A stretch of 64,000 nt of DNA from Meiothermus sp. (GTDB lineage Bacteria; Deinococcota; Deinococci; Deinococcales; Thermaceae), in contig BPIL01000003.1 in the NCBI GenBank assembly GCA_026004095.1, positions 62,001 to 126,000 on the forward strand, in the 5' to 3' direction. How positions within the stretch are numbered: position 1 is the first letter of the stretch; each line of letters begins with the position of its first letter. Positions 1-8,910 of the stretch are shown piece by piece. The position numbers and the translations under genes were made by a program. The notes under the pieces are model-generated. The model did not search any database. It was not told the origin of the DNA and was given only the letters and a program-made list of their open reading frames with translations.

Positions 1-1148
1 GCCAGGTAACGCTCGAAGGCCAGCAGGGCCGGGTGGAGTGATTTCAGGGGCATAACCCCCAGCTTGACCAAAGCCCCCCCGCCCCGGGCCCCCAGCGGCT
101 TGAGCACCTCCTCCCAGATGGTTTGCAGGTCTTCGCTGCGGCTGGGGTGCTTGAGCAGAACATAGCGGGCCTTGTCCTCGGCCTGGGCCACCAGCAGGGC
201 CAGCACCCCCGGCCACTCGGCCAGGCGCTTGCCCACCATGTCCAGCACGCTATTGGGCACCTGGGCGGCTATGGTTTGCGTGGGGAACTCGGTCAGCAGG
301 TCGCGCATGATGCGTTCGGCCAGCTCGTCCTTGAGCGCGGCGTTTTCGGCCCGCGCCCTGCGCCACTCCTCGCGCAGGTTGCCGATGGGTTTTTCGAGCT
401 CGAGGGGGCTCGAGCTAAACCACTCCCCCAGGCGGGCCAGCAGGCGGTGCTCCTGCTCGAAGAGCTCGAGGGCCTCCCAGCCAGCCATAAAGTAGATGCG
501 CGTGCCGCCTTTGTAGCGCTCGAACCGGGTTATTTTGATGGGCCCGGCCTCGCCGGTGCGGGCCACGTGCAGGCCGCCGCAGGCCACCTTGTCCCAGCCT
601 TCGATCTCCACCACCCGGATAAGCCCGGTCACCTTGGGGGCGCGGCGCAGGCCGTGGGCCGGGGCCTCCGCGTCGTTGATGAAGTAGGTTCGCACCGCCG
701 TGTTGGCATACACCGCCCAGTTGGCCAGGGCCTCGGCCTGACGGATCACCGCTTCGTCGGGTGCGCCGTCGAAGTCCATGGTGCAGACCGGGTTGAGCAT
801 ATTGACGGCCACCACGTTCCAGCCTGCGGCCCGCAAAAAGGCCTGGCCCAGCATGTGCTCGGCGGTGTGGCGTTGCATGTGCCGGTAGCGCCGGGCCCAG
901 TCGAGCTGGCCTACCACAAGCTGTCCTTCGGAAAGGGGGCTTTCCAGCCGGTGGATCACCTTGGCGTCCTCGAGCACCTCCAGCACCGCAACCCCCCCCA
1001 GGCGGCCCGTATCGCAGGCCTGGCCGCCCGAGGTGGGGTAGAAGAGGGTCTGATCGAGCACGGCGAAGTGCTTTTCGCCCTCGCTCCAGGCCCGCACCAC
1101 CCGGGCCTCAAACTGGCTTTCGTAGGGGCGATCCCAGTAAGCGCGCAC
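1..1148 (-). CDS. Alanyl-tRNA editing protein (AlaX-like, DHHA1 domain), C-terminus cut by window edge
   Basis: The reading frame opens at a GTG (1146-1148) and stays open to base 1, giving about 382 residues without a stop. The N-terminal part resembles the second additional domain of alanyl-tRNA synthetase: it has the zinc-binding HxxxH motif (HTAEH) near residue 93 and a Cys-x3-His motif (CGGLH) further on. A charged helical stretch and a DHHA1-like end follow. Proteins of this family hydrolyse Ser-tRNA(Ala) or Gly-tRNA(Ala) in the cytosol, protecting translation from mischarging. No aminoacylation domain is visible, so this is a free-standing editing protein and not alaS itself. It lies 22 bases downstream of ftsH on the same strand and could be co-transcribed with it. 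The family call is solid; the exact start is less certain because no strong Shine-Dalgarno is visible. Confidence 0.85.
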   Translation of the reverse strand, partial: MRAYWDRPYESQFEARVVRAWSEGEKHFAVLDQTLFYPTSGGQACDTGRLGGVAVLEVLEDAKVIHRLESPLSEGQLVVGQLDWARRYRHMQRHTAEHMLGQAFLRAAGWNVVAVNMLNPVCTMDFDGAPDEAVIRQAEALANWAVYANTAVRTYFINDAEAPAHGLRRAPKVTGLIRVVEIEGWDKVACGGLHVARTGEAGPIKITRFERYKGGTRIYFMAGWEALELFEQEHRLLARLGEWFSSSPLELEKPIGNLREEWRRARAENAALKDELAERIMRDLLTEFPTQTIAAQVPNSVLDMVGKRLAEWPGVLALLVAQAEDKARYVLLKHPSRSEDLQTIWEEVLKPLGARGGGALVKLGVMPLKSLHPALLAFERYL

Positions 1149-1170
1149 GCCGACAGCTTACCCAAAAACC

Positions 1171-3045
1171 TCAGGCCCCGCCCAGGTTGGGTTTGACCTT
1201 GGGCACAACGCGCGGGGGCTCTTTTTCCTCTTTGGGGGTTTCGCCGGCGGGCTCGAGGCGCTCCAGTTTCTCGCCTTCCACCACCCGTACAAACTCTTCG
1301 GCGTTCAGGGTCTCGCGCTCCAGCAGCGTCTGCGCGACCCGCTCGAGCACCTCCCTCTTTTCGGTGAGCAGGCCCAGCACCCGGTCGTGCTGCTCCTGCA
1401 ACAACTTTTGCACGGCCTCATCAATGCGCCGCGCGGTGTCCTCGGAGTACTGGCGGGTGTCGTAGCCGCCCAGGTAGGTGTCCTCGCGCACCTGGTAGGC
1501 CACCATGCCAAAGTCGGGGTGCATGCCCCACTCGGTAATCATGCGCCGGGCCAGGTCGGTGGCCTGGCGGAAGTCGTTCTCGGCCCCGGTGGTCACGTCG
1601 TCGAAAATGAGTTCCTCGGCCACCCGGCCTGCCAGGGCCACAGCGATCTGATCGGTCAGGCGCTTCTTGCTCCAGTGCAGGGTGTCCTGGCGGCTGGGCA
1701 TCATGAAGCCCATGGCCCGTCCCCGCGGCACAATGGTCACCTTGTGCACCTTGTCGGCGTGCTCGAGGAAGTGCGCCGCCAGCGCGTGCCCGGCCTCGTG
1801 GTAGGCGGTGACCTCGCGGTCTTTTTGGGTGATCACCAGGCTCTTTTTGGCGGGGCCCATCATCACCCGGTCGGCGGCTTCCTCCAGGTCTTTCATGGTG
1901 ATTTTTTTGCGGCCGTCGCGGGCGGCCAGCAGGGCCGCTTCGTTGAGCAGGTTTTCCAGATCGGCCCCCACAAAGCCGGGGGTGCGCTTGGCCAGCAGGG
2001 CCAGATCCACATCCTCGGCCAGGGGCTTGCCCTTGGCGTGAATCTTGAGGATCTGCTCACGCCCTTTCACATCGGGGGCATCAATGGCCACCTGACGGTC
2101 GAAGCGGCCCGGACGCAAGAGGGCCGGGTCGAGCACATCCGGGCGGTTGGTGGCCGCCATGATGATGATGCTGGTTTCTTTCTCGAAGCCGTCCAGCTCT
2201 ACCAGCAGTTGGTTGAGGGTCTGCTCGCGCTCGTCGTTGCCGCCGCCCACGCCGCCGCCGCGCCGGCGGCCCACCGCGTCAATTTCATCAATAAAGATGA
2301 TGCAGGGGGCATGGCGCTTGGCGGTCTCGAACAGGTCGCGCACCCGGGCGGCCCCCACCCCCACGAACATCTCCACAAAGTCGGAGCCCGAGGCGGCGAT
2401 AAAGGGCACCTTGGCCTCGCCGGCCACCGCCCGCGCGATATGGGTCTTGCCCGAGCCGGGCGGCCCCACCAGCAGCACCCCTTTGGGAATGCGGGCCCCC
2501 ATCTCGTGAAAGCGGGCCGGGGCCTTGAGAAACTCGACAATCTCCTTGAGCTCCTCTTTGGCCTCCTCGCAGCCCGCTACGTCTTTGAAGCTGGTTTTGG
2601 GGGCCTCGGTTAGCACCTTGGCCCGGCTTTTGGTGAAGCTAAAGGCGCTGTCGCCCGAAGGGCCCCGGTTGCGCGAGAAGAAAAAGAAAAGCCCGACCAG
2701 CAAACCGATGAGCAGCAACGGGATCATGAAGCCCAGCAAGGGGTTTTCCCTTCTGGGCGCGGCAATCTCCACCTGGATTTTTTTGTTGCCCCACTCGCGG
2801 ATGGTGCTGGTGTCTATGGGGCCTGGTGCAAAGGTGATGTACTGGTCGCCGTCATCGCGGCGGGTGACGTTGAGCTGCCGTCCGTCGACCGTGATTTTGG
2901 CCACCCGGCCCTGGTCAATTTCGTTGAGGAAAGTGGTATAGGCAACCTGATTGGCGGGCTGCTGATGCGAGGTCAGGCTGAAGGCCCAGGCAATCAGAAT
3001 GGCTGCCAGCAAGATAAACCATAAATTGAACGGCAGGCGGTTCAT
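1171..3045 (-). CDS. ftsH: ATP-dependent zinc metalloprotease FtsH
   Basis: Membrane-anchored AAA+ protease that degrades damaged or short-lived membrane and cytosolic proteins. From the chosen ATG the protein is 624 residues, the normal family length. A transmembrane helix follows directly after the start ([16 protein letters not shown]), then a short periplasmic domain, a second helix, the AAA module with Walker A GPPGSGKT near residues 194-201, a FIDEIDA Walker B, and the zinc-binding HEAGH near residue 415. The frame is open a further 68 codons upstream, but that extension would put a hydrophilic tail before the first membrane helix, so the internal ATG at 3043-3045 is preferred. It is divergent from the dnaK operon; both encode protein quality control. 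Confidence 0.95.
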   Translation of the reverse strand: MNRLPFNLWFILLAAILIAWAFSLTSHQQPANQVAYTTFLNEIDQGRVAKITVDGRQLNVTRRDDGDQYITFAPGPIDTSTIREWGNKKIQVEIAAPRRENPLLGFMIPLLLIGLLVGLFFFFSRNRGPSGDSAFSFTKSRAKVLTEAPKTSFKDVAGCEEAKEELKEIVEFLKAPARFHEMGARIPKGVLLVGPPGSGKTHIARAVAGEAKVPFIAASGSDFVEMFVGVGAARVRDLFETAKRHAPCIIFIDEIDAVGRRRGGGVGGGNDEREQTLNQLLVELDGFEKETSIIIMAATNRPDVLDPALLRPGRFDRQVAIDAPDVKGREQILKIHAKGKPLAEDVDLALLAKRTPGFVGADLENLLNEAALLAARDGRKKITMKDLEEAADRVMMGPAKKSLVITQKDREVTAYHEAGHALAAHFLEHADKVHKVTIVPRGRAMGFMMPSRQDTLHWSKKRLTDQIAVALAGRVAEELIFDDVTTGAENDFRQATDLARRMITEWGMHPDFGMVAYQVREDTYLGGYDTRQYSEDTARRIDEAVQKLLQEQHDRVLGLLTEKREVLERVAQTLLERETLNAEEFVRVVEGEKLERLEPAGETPKEEKEPPRVVPKVKPNLGGA

Positions 3046-3229
3046 TGTTTTTTTAGCGTACACCGATTTACAGGTACAAAGGTAGTCAGAAGAACCGTGT
3101 TTGCATAAGGGCTGTTTATTGCTCTTCACCCTCCCAGGCCAGCGGTGTTTTTCGCGGGTAGGGGGCCGTTCATCGCGCACTGTATCGAAGGATTTTCGTT
3201 GGATGTATGTGCGCGGCCCGGGGGTCAAA

Positions 3230-3250
3230 CTTGATAATACTAGACTCAAC
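3230..3250. promoter_or_regulatory. HAIR-like inverted repeat upstream of dnaK
   Basis: CTTGATA, seven bases, then ACTCAAC. This approximates the HspR-binding HAIR consensus CTTGAGT-N7-ACTCAAG, with 5 of 7 bases in the left arm and 6 of 7 in the right arm matching. It ends four bases before the dnaK -35 hexamer, which suits a repressor site. HspR control is an inference. Confidence 0.4.
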
Positions 3251-3254
3251 TCTA

Positions 3255-3283
3255 TTGACTATATCAATAATAACAGCTATCAT
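3255..3283 (+). promoter_or_regulatory. Sigma-A type promoter of dnaK
   Basis: TTGACT (3255-3260), a 17-base spacer and TATCAT (3278-3283), each one mismatch from the housekeeping consensus. It lies 42 bases upstream of the dnaK start in an AT-rich pocket of otherwise GC-rich DNA. A small perfect inverted repeat, TATTGA and TCAATA, overlaps the -35 and spacer. Confidence 0.6.
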
Positions 3284-3325
3284 ATAGTTCAGTGAGCCGT
3301 GCTAAGTGCGGCCAGCGGAGGATGT

Positions 3326-5191
3326 ATGGCAAAAGCCGTAGGAATTGACTTAGGAACGACCAACAGCGTGATCGCTATCATGGAAGGTGGCAGCCCGGTG
3401 GTGCTCGAGAACGCCGAGGGCGAGCGCACCACCCCCAGCGTGGTGGCCTATAAGGGAAGCGACCAGCTGGTGGGCCGGGTGGCCCGCCGCCAGGCTGTGC
3501 TCAACCCCGAGGGCACCGTCTTCGAGATCAAGCGCTTTATTGGGCGCCGGTGGGAAGAGGTGCAGGACGAGGTCAAGCGGGTGCCCTACAAAGTGGTCAA
3601 GGGCCCCGACGGCGGGGTGCGGGTGGACATCGGCGGCAAGCTCTACACCCCCGAGGAAATTTCGGCCATGATCCTGCGCAAGCTGGTGGACGATGCCTCC
3701 AAAAAGCTGGGGGAGAAGATCACCAAGGCGGTGATTACCGTACCGGCCTACTTCAATAACTCCCAGCGCGAGGCCACCGCCAACGCCGGTAGGATTGCCG
3801 GCCTCGAGGTGCTGCGCATCGTCAACGAGCCCACCGCGGCGGCCCTGGCCTATGGCCTGGACAAAAAAGGCCACGAGACCGTGCTGGTCTTCGACCTGGG
3901 TGGGGGCACCTTCGACGTGACGGTGCTGGAGATCGGCGACGGTGTGTTCGAGGTTAAGGCCACCGCGGGCGATACCCACCTGGGCGGCTCCGATTTCGAC
4001 CACGCCATCGTGAACTGGCTGGCCGAGGAGTTCAAGAAGGAGTCGGGCGGGGTGGATCTGAAGGCCGACCGGCAGGCCCTGCAGCGCCTGATTGAAGCCG
4101 CCGAGAAGGCCAAGATCGAGCTTTCGGCGGTTACCGAGACCACCATCAGCCTGCCCTTCATCGGCCTCGACCCGGTCTCCAAGACCCCCCTGCACCTCGA
4201 GCGCAAGCTCACCCGGGCCAAGTTCGAGGAGCTGATCCAGCCCCTGCTGAAGAAAATCCGCGGCCCGGTGGAACAGGCCCTGCGCGATGCCGGCCTGAGC
4301 GCCAGCCAGATTGATGAGGTGCTGCTGGTGGGGGGTTCTACCCGTGTGCCGGCGGTGCAGCAGATTGTGAAGGAGATGCTGGGCAAGGAGCCCAACCGCA
4401 GCGTCAACCCCGACGAGGTGGTGGCCCTGGGGGCGGCGGTGCAGGCCGGCGTGCTGACCGGGCAGGTGGAGGACGTGGTGTTGCTGGACGTGACCCCGCT
4501 CTCGCTGGGTGTGGAGACCAAGGGTGGGGTGTTCACGGTGCTGATTCCGCGCAACACCACCGTGCCGACCCGCAAGTCGGAAATCTTCACCACCGCCGAG
4601 CACAACCAGCCCTCGGTGGAGATCCACGTGCTGCAGGGTGAGCGCCCCATGGCCGCCGACAACAAGAGCCTGGGCCGCTTCCGCCTTGATGGCATCCCGC
4701 CCATGCCGGCCGGCGTGCCCCAGATCGAGGTGACCTTCGATATCGACGCCAACGGTATCCTGCATGCAACCGCCAAGGAGAAATCCACCGGCAAGGAAGC
4801 CTCCATTACCATCCAGAACACCACCACCCTCTCCGAGCAGGAGATCGAGCGCATGATCAAGGAAGCCGAGGCCAACGCCGAGGCCGACCGCAAGCGTAAA
4901 GAGCACGCCGATCTCAAGAACAACCTCGACGCCGCGCGCATCCAGGCCGAGCGGGTGATGGGGGAGAAGGAGAGCACCCCCGAGGCCAAGAGCCGCCTCG
5001 AGGCTGCCGTCAGCCGGGCCAAGACCCTGGTGGAGACCGACGGTTCCGACGCCGATCTGCGCCAGGCCACCGAGGAGCTGCTCGCGGCCCTGCAAGCCTA
5101 CGAGCAAGGGGCGGCCGCTGGCAGCCAGGCCCAGGGCAGCACCCCCAAGTCCGACGACGTGATTGACGCCGACTACAAACCGGCTGACTAG
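3326..5191 (+). CDS. dnaK: Molecular chaperone DnaK (Hsp70)
   Basis: ATP-driven cytosolic chaperone that binds exposed hydrophobic peptides in a cycle with DnaJ and GrpE. The protein has 621 residues. It starts with the Hsp70 signature GIDLGTTNS, has the second signature [19 protein letters not shown], the third [14 protein letters not shown], then the substrate-binding beta domain and a helical lid ending in [12 protein letters not shown], a typical DnaK tail. The frame is open nine codons further upstream, but the ATG at 3326 has GGAGGA three bases before it and begins with the family N-terminus MAKAVGID. It heads the dnaK-grpE-dnaJ operon. Confidence 0.97.
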   Translation: MAKAVGIDLGTTNSVIAIMEGGSPVVLENAEGERTTPSVVAYKGSDQLVGRVARRQAVLNPEGTVFEIKRFIGRRWEEVQDEVKRVPYKVVKGPDGGVRVDIGGKLYTPEEISAMILRKLVDDASKKLGEKITKAVITVPAYFNNSQREATANAGRIAGLEVLRIVNEPTAAALAYGLDKKGHETVLVFDLGGGTFDVTVLEIGDGVFEVKATAGDTHLGGSDFDHAIVNWLAEEFKKESGGVDLKADRQALQRLIEAAEKAKIELSAVTETTISLPFIGLDPVSKTPLHLERKLTRAKFEELIQPLLKKIRGPVEQALRDAGLSASQIDEVLLVGGSTRVPAVQQIVKEMLGKEPNRSVNPDEVVALGAAVQAGVLTGQVEDVVLLDVTPLSLGVETKGGVFTVLIPRNTTVPTRKSEIFTTAEHNQPSVEIHVLQGERPMAADNKSLGRFRLDGIPPMPAGVPQIEVTFDIDANGILHATAKEKSTGKEASITIQNTTTLSEQEIERMIKEAEANAEADRKRKEHADLKNNLDAARIQAERVMGEKESTPEAKSRLEAAVSRAKTLVETDGSDADLRQATEELLAALQAYEQGAAAGSQAQGSTPKSDDVIDADYKPAD

Positions 5192-5198
5192 GCTGCTG

Positions 5199-5237
5199 AA
5201 GGTGGGGTGTGGGGGCGCGTCTCCTGCACCCCACCTT
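5199..5237 (+). promoter_or_regulatory. Intercistronic hairpin between dnaK and grpE
   Basis: AAGGTGGGGTG (5199-5209) and CACCCCACCTT (5227-5237) form a perfect 11-bp stem with a 17-base loop in the 67-base gap after dnaK. No U-run follows, so it is not a classic terminator. It may protect the dnaK mRNA end or lower expression of grpE and dnaJ; that role is inferred. Confidence 0.6.
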
Positions 5238-5258
5238 TGGCCCACAGAGGTGCGATGT

Positions 5259-5813
5259 ATGGAGAATAAAGAACCGGTGGTTGAAACCCCTGAAGCCCAG
5301 AACGATCTGCCCGAGGTGGAGCGCCTCAAGGGCGAGGTGGAGTTTTTGAAAGCGGAGCTCGAGGCCTCCAAAAACAAATTCCTGCGCCTGTACGCCGACT
5401 TCGAAAACTACAAAAAGCGCATGGTGCAGGAGCTCGAGGCCGCCCAGCGCAACGGCAAGTTCGACGCGGTGCGGGCCTTGCTGGGCACGATGGACGACCT
5501 CGAGCGGGCTTTGGGCTTTGCCAGCGTGAAGCCCGAAGACCTGATCCCGGGCGTTAAAAGCGTGCTGGAAAACTTCACCCGCAGCCTCAAGAGCCTGGGG
5601 GTGGAGGCCGTGCCGGGGGTGGGGGCCGAGTTCGACCCGCGCTACCACGAGGCCATCGGGGCCGTGGAGGGCGAGGAGGGCAAGGTCATGCACGTCTACC
5701 AGCAGGGCTTCAAGTACGGCGACCTGCTGGTGCGGCCGGCACGGGTGGTGGTGGGCAGCGGTGCCAAACCGGAAGAGGCCGAAGGCCCGAAACCAGGCGC
5801 TGAGAGCAACTAA
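5259..5813 (+). CDS. grpE: Nucleotide exchange factor GrpE
   Basis: Releases ADP from DnaK so that substrate is discharged. The protein has 184 residues: an acidic N-terminus, a long coiled-coil helix (about residues 18-70, with LRLYADFENYKKRM typical of GrpE), and the C-terminal beta domain containing the conserved FDPRYHEAI and FKYGDLLVRPARVVV motifs. The frame is open upstream into dnaK, but the ATG at 5259 follows an AGAGG ribosome site and gives the normal length. It is the second gene of the dnaK operon, behind the intercistronic hairpin. Confidence 0.95.
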   Translation: MENKEPVVETPEAQNDLPEVERLKGEVEFLKAELEASKNKFLRLYADFENYKKRMVQELEAAQRNGKFDAVRALLGTMDDLERALGFASVKPEDLIPGVKSVLENFTRSLKSLGVEAVPGVGAEFDPRYHEAIGAVEGEEGKVMHVYQQGFKYGDLLVRPARVVVGSGAKPEEAEGPKPGAESN

Positions 5814-5862
5814 CCTCCGGTGTTCGGCCCTCGGCCACGAGTCGCATGCCTAACTTGCGGGG

Positions 5863-6744
5863 ATGAATATGGCCTACAAGGACTACTACAAAATTCTTGG
5901 GGTTTCTAGGAACGCCAGCGAGGATGAAATCAAAAAGGCCTTCAAGAAGCTGGCCCGTAAGTATCATCCGGATGTGAGCAAGGAGCCGGGGGCCGAGGAG
6001 AAATTCAAAGAGATTAACGAAGCCTACACAGTGCTGTCCGACCCGGAAAAACGCCGCTACTACGATACCTATGGTGCGGCTGCGGGCAGCGCGGGCTGGC
6101 AGGGCCCCCCGCCAGGGCAGGGCGGTTTTGGGGGCTTTACCGGGAATGTGGGCGATTTCTCCGACTTTTTCCAGCAGCTTTTTGGCGGCCGGGGTGGTTT
6201 TGGCGGCTTGGGCGACCTGTTCGAGCAGACCCCAGGCCGGGGTGCGCGCCGGGTGGCGGGCGACCTCGAGGCCGAGCTGCCCCTGAGCCTCGAGGAGGCC
6301 TACCGCGGCGGGGAAAAAACCATCTCCATTGGCTCCGAGCGCCTTACGGTGCGCATCCCACCGGGGGTGCGCGAAGGCCAGAAGATCCGCCTGGCCGGCA
6401 AGGGGCGCGCCGGGGGCGACATGTACCTGCACGTCAAGCTGCAGTCCCGGCCGGAGATGCGCCTGGAGGGCGATGACATTTACACCGTGGTGGAGGTGCC
6501 GGCCCCCATTGCGGTGGTGGGGGGCAAGGTGCGGGTGCAAACCCTCGACGGCCCGGTGGAAATCACCATTCCCAGGCGAACCCATGCCGGACGCAAGCTG
6601 CGCCTGGCCGGCAAGGGCTGGCCCCGCAAAGACAAAAGCCGGGGCGATCAGTACGCCGAGGTGCGGGTGACCATCCCCACCAACCCCAGCCCCGAGGAAG
6701 AGCGCCTGTATGCCCAACTGGCCGAGCTGATCAAGGTTCGATAG
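5863..6744 (+). CDS. dnaJ: Co-chaperone DnaJ lacking the zinc-finger region
   Basis: Hsp40 that delivers clients to DnaK and stimulates its ATPase. It has 293 residues with the J domain at about 4-70 including the HPD motif (YHPDVSK), a Gly/Phe-rich linker (about 80-125), and two beta-sandwich substrate domains. The four CxxCxGxG repeats of type I DnaJ are absent, as in the T. thermophilus protein. The first ATG (5863) follows GCGGGG; a second ATG two codons later is an equally possible start. The gap after grpE is 49 bases and the DUF4256 gene follows after 7 bases. Confidence 0.93.
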   Translation: MNMAYKDYYKILGVSRNASEDEIKKAFKKLARKYHPDVSKEPGAEEKFKEINEAYTVLSDPEKRRYYDTYGAAAGSAGWQGPPPGQGGFGGFTGNVGDFSDFFQQLFGGRGGFGGLGDLFEQTPGRGARRVAGDLEAELPLSLEEAYRGGEKTISIGSERLTVRIPPGVREGQKIRLAGKGRAGGDMYLHVKLQSRPEMRLEGDDIYTVVEVPAPIAVVGGKVRVQTLDGPVEITIPRRTHAGRKLRLAGKGWPRKDKSRGDQYAEVRVTIPTNPSPEEERLYAQLAELIKVR

Positions 6745-6751
6745 CGCAGAC

Positions 6752-7297
6752 ATGACCTCCAAGCAGCGCGACGATTTGCTCAGGTTGCTCAAAGACCGCT
6801 TTGAGCAGCACCCCCACCGCCACCCGGGGCTGCGCTGGGCCGACCTCGAGGCCCGCCTCCTGGCCCAGCCCGATAAGCTGGCCTCGCTTCTGGAGATGGA
6901 AAACACCGGCGGCGAGCCGGATGTGGTAGGCCACGACCCGAAGACCGGGGCTTTTATCTTTTTCGACTGCGCCCCCGAAAGCCCTAAAGGCCGCCGTAGC
7001 CTCTGCTACGACCGGGAAGCCCTTCTAGCCCGCAAGCACCACAGGCCTGCGGGCTCAGCCCTGGAGATGGCTGCAGCCATGGGCATCGAGCTTTTGACCG
7101 AGGAGCAGTACCAGGCCCTACAGCAACTGGGCCCGTTTGATACCAAGACCTCGAGCTGGCTCAAAACCCCCGAGGCCATCCGCCGGCTGGGCGGGGCCAT
7201 CTTTGGCGACCGGCGCTACGGCCGCGTGTTCATATACCACAACGGGGCCGATTCCTACTACGCGGCTCGAGGGTTTCGTGGCTGCTTGAGGGTTTGA
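6752..7297 (+). CDS. DUF4256 family protein in the dnaK operon
   Basis: A soluble 181-residue protein with the DUF4256 hallmarks throughout: a GLRW motif, the ETGGEPDVV-like MENTGGEPDVVG, DCAPESPKGRRSLCYD, LTEEQYQALQQLGPFDTKTSSW and a C-terminal YHNGADSYYAARGFRGCLRV. No enzymatic function is established for the family. It starts 7 bases after the dnaJ stop, so it is probably the last gene of the heat-shock operon. In T. thermophilus this position is held by dafA and then clpB; neither is seen here. The IS630 element begins 33 bases after its stop. Its conserved polar residues suggest an enzyme, but I cannot assign a reaction. Confidence 0.8.
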   Translation: MTSKQRDDLLRLLKDRFEQHPHRHPGLRWADLEARLLAQPDKLASLLEMENTGGEPDVVGHDPKTGAFIFFDCAPESPKGRRSLCYDREALLARKHHRPAGSALEMAAAMGIELLTEEQYQALQQLGPFDTKTSSWLKTPEAIRRLGGAIFGDRRYGRVFIYHNGADSYYAARGFRGCLRV

Positions 7298-7353
7298 TCA
7301 TACGCATTTCGGTATCCTTCACCTCTGATATGAAATCCTTTTGATTCATTCCC

Positions 7354-7914
7354 CTAACATCCCCCCGGCCACCAGTGAAATAGGGTGTAGCTCTGGATAA
7401 GCGCGGGCTGGGTTTGTAGGTAAGCGCACCGGGCTTCCACCTTGGCCCACAGCTCCTCTTCATCCTGCACCTGCCCATTGGCCACGACCGCGTCAATGAG
7501 CCCCCAGGTTCGTTCTACCGGCTGCAACTCGGGCGAGTAGGGTGGCAGATAACACAGCCCCAGGCCCTTGGCTGGCTCCACCCGCCCCGAGGTGTGCCAG
7601 CCAGCCTGATCCAGCACCACCAGTACCAGCTTGCCCGCCCCCGCCCCCCGTAGCCGGGCAAAGGCCTCCAACACCAACTGGAACCCCTCCACCGAGACCG
7701 AGGGCAGCAGCCAGTACTCGCTTTCCCCCGTACCCGGTCTTATGAAGGCGTACACATACAGCCAGCGATAGCGGGGCCGCTCCTGCGCTAGCGGCGTCCT
7801 CCCTCGCAAGGCCCATACCCGTCGGCGGATGGGCTTCAGCCCTATTCGGTGCTCATCAAAGCCCCACACCTCCAACTCCAGTTCAGGAAAGAGCAACCTG
7901 AACAGGAAAACCAT
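7354..7914 (-). CDS. IS630 transposase, ORF B (DDE catalytic half), copy 1
   Basis: A 186-residue frame carrying the catalytic core: first Asp in WGFDEHRIGL, second Asp in VLVVLDQAGWH, and the Glu in LQPVERTWG, in the DDE order of the IS630/Tc1 superfamily. It overlaps the stop of ORF A (stop and ATG share bases) and lies in the -1 frame, so the active transposase is expected to be an ORF A-ORF B fusion made by ribosomal slippage. Translation from its own ATG by re-initiation is also possible. The residues needed for catalysis are present, so the copy may be active. Confidence 0.88.
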   Translation of the reverse strand: MVFLFRLLFPELELEVWGFDEHRIGLKPIRRRVWALRGRTPLAQERPRYRWLYVYAFIRPGTGESEYWLLPSVSVEGFQLVLEAFARLRGAGAGKLVLVVLDQAGWHTSGRVEPAKGLGLCYLPPYSPELQPVERTWGLIDAVVANGQVQDEEELWAKVEARCAYLQTQPALIQSYTLFHWWPGGC

Positions 7915-8426
7915 CAGAAAGAGCTTTTTTTGAAAGCCTCCTGCCGCTTCGCATCCGCCTCCCGGTGGCGCGGCCGGGGGCGCAGCGGGGCCAGGCCCAG
8001 GCGACGCATCCAGTACCAGGCCCGCCGCCCATCCACCGGACGTCCCAGCCTTTCAGCCAGCCACTCCGCAGCGTTGCGAATGCTCCAAAGCCCGTCCCTG
8101 GGATGGGGCTGGAGGAGGGCCTGGCGGAAGCCCTCCTGGAGTTCGGGCGGTACGAGGGGGGCCCGGCCTTTGTTCTCGTGCCGCAGATTCTTCATGGGCA
8201 GGCCCTGATTGTAGCGGTGGATTACCTGACGCACCCAGCGATCGGTATAGCCCAGATTCCTGGCTACCTCGGGGATGCTCTGACCCCTGGCCAGCAGCCA
8301 GAGAGCGTGCCAGCGGGCGCGTTCGGTGTGGTCTTGGGACTCCCGGTAGAGGGCGTGGAGGTTATCCGGATGGTGTCGCAGTTGGAGTTCCAACCGGGGG
8401 CGGCGCTGATGTTGGGCCAGTTGCAT
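7914..8426 (-). CDS. IS630 transposase, ORF A (DNA-binding half), copy 1
   Basis: A 170-residue frame with a helix-turn-helix DNA-binding region: the segment IPEVARNLGYTDRWVRQVIHRYNQ (about residues 50-73) is typical of the winged-helix arm of IS630 transposases. It ends in KRQEAFKKSSF at a run of seven A on the coding strand followed by G, directly before the stop, where a -1 slip would join it to ORF B. Its ATG is 36 bases inside the element end. Confidence 0.85.
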   Translation of the reverse strand: MQLAQHQRRPRLELQLRHHPDNLHALYRESQDHTERARWHALWLLARGQSIPEVARNLGYTDRWVRQVIHRYNQGLPMKNLRHENKGRAPLVPPELQEGFRQALLQPHPRDGLWSIRNAAEWLAERLGRPVDGRRAWYWMRRLGLAPLRPRPRHREADAKRQEAFKKSSF

Positions 8427-8513
8427 GGCTCCATTTTAGTGGAAAGAGTCTTGAAGATTTCTTATGACTACGTCCAACAGTGAAGGATTCAAGCGGAAAG
8501 GGTATCAGAGGCT

Positions 8514-8549
8514 GCAAAACAGAGCGGCGCAGTTTACAGGCTGCGCCGC
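8514..8549 (-). terminator. Rho-independent terminator of tRNA-Leu
   Basis: Read on the minus strand, GCGGCGCAG and CTGCGCCGC form a perfect 9-bp stem with an 8-base loop, followed by TCTGTTTT. It begins 17 bases downstream of the tRNA-Leu 3' end. Confidence 0.7.
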
Positions 8550-8565
8550 AATCGCTTTGTATGGC

Positions 8566-8652
8566 TGGTGCCGGGAGCGGGACTTGAACCCGCATGAGCT
8601 TGCGCTCGCTACCCCCTCAAGATAGTGTGTCTACCAGTTCCACCATCCCGGC
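8566..8652 (-). tRNA. tRNA-Leu (anticodon GAG)
   Basis: A full class II cloverleaf of 87 bases with encoded CCA. The acceptor stem is GCCGGGA paired with TCCCGGC. The D-loop region carries TGGTAGACAC, the anticodon stem CTATC/GGTAG encloses loop TTGAGGG, the variable arm is long as expected for leucine, and the T-loop is GGGTTCAAGTCCC. It decodes CUC/CUU codons. It lies 103 bases from the end of IS copy 1. Confidence 0.95.
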
Positions 8653-8910
8653 AGGCAAAACTAAGGTTAGTCGGGGGCTGCGTCCTTGTCAAGGCCAAGC
8701 ACATCCCGGGCAACCAGCAGCGAAGCCTGAAACATACCTGGTTTATGCGGCGCTAACCTGGTTGAAAATCTGCTGTATAACAGGGTCAGCCTATGCTGGG
8801 TTCGAGCCAACCCGGGTCTGCTACATGACCTTGGCGAACTCTGCCAGCCCCCGACGCCCCAGTAAAAAGAGCGTGCTGGAATTTTGGAGTCATGCAGGAG
8901 GAAATAAGCA

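Larger units (their letters stand above)
7331..8462 (-). mobile_element. IS630-family insertion sequence, copy 1
   Basis: An element of 1,132 bp flanked on both sides by TA (7329-7330 and 8463-8464), the target dinucleotide duplicated by IS630/Tc1 elements. Its outer ends share GAAATC in inverted orientation but are otherwise imperfect. It carries two overlapping transposase frames read leftward. Copy 2 at 17962-19093 encodes identical proteins, has the same length and lies in the opposite orientation. The boundaries come from where the two copies stop matching. Confidence 0.9.

Noticed and set aside
1387-2613. 408-codon frame antisense to ftsH
   Set aside because: Same shadow effect; no recognisable motifs and fully inside ftsH.
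3350-5377. Long open frame of 675 codons antisense to dnaK
   Set aside because: A composition shadow: GC-rich coding with biased third positions keeps the opposite frame open. The translation is His/Gly/Leu-rich without domain motifs, whereas dnaK is certain.
8480-8495. A 16-base sequence (GTGAAGGATTCAAGCG) repeated in inverse orientation at 48023-48038
   Set aside because: A match of this length can occur by chance in a window of this size, and the surroundings share nothing else.
8653-8910. Possible CRISPR array or leader next to the CARF genes
   Set aside because: No direct repeats with regular spacing are present here or elsewhere in the window.
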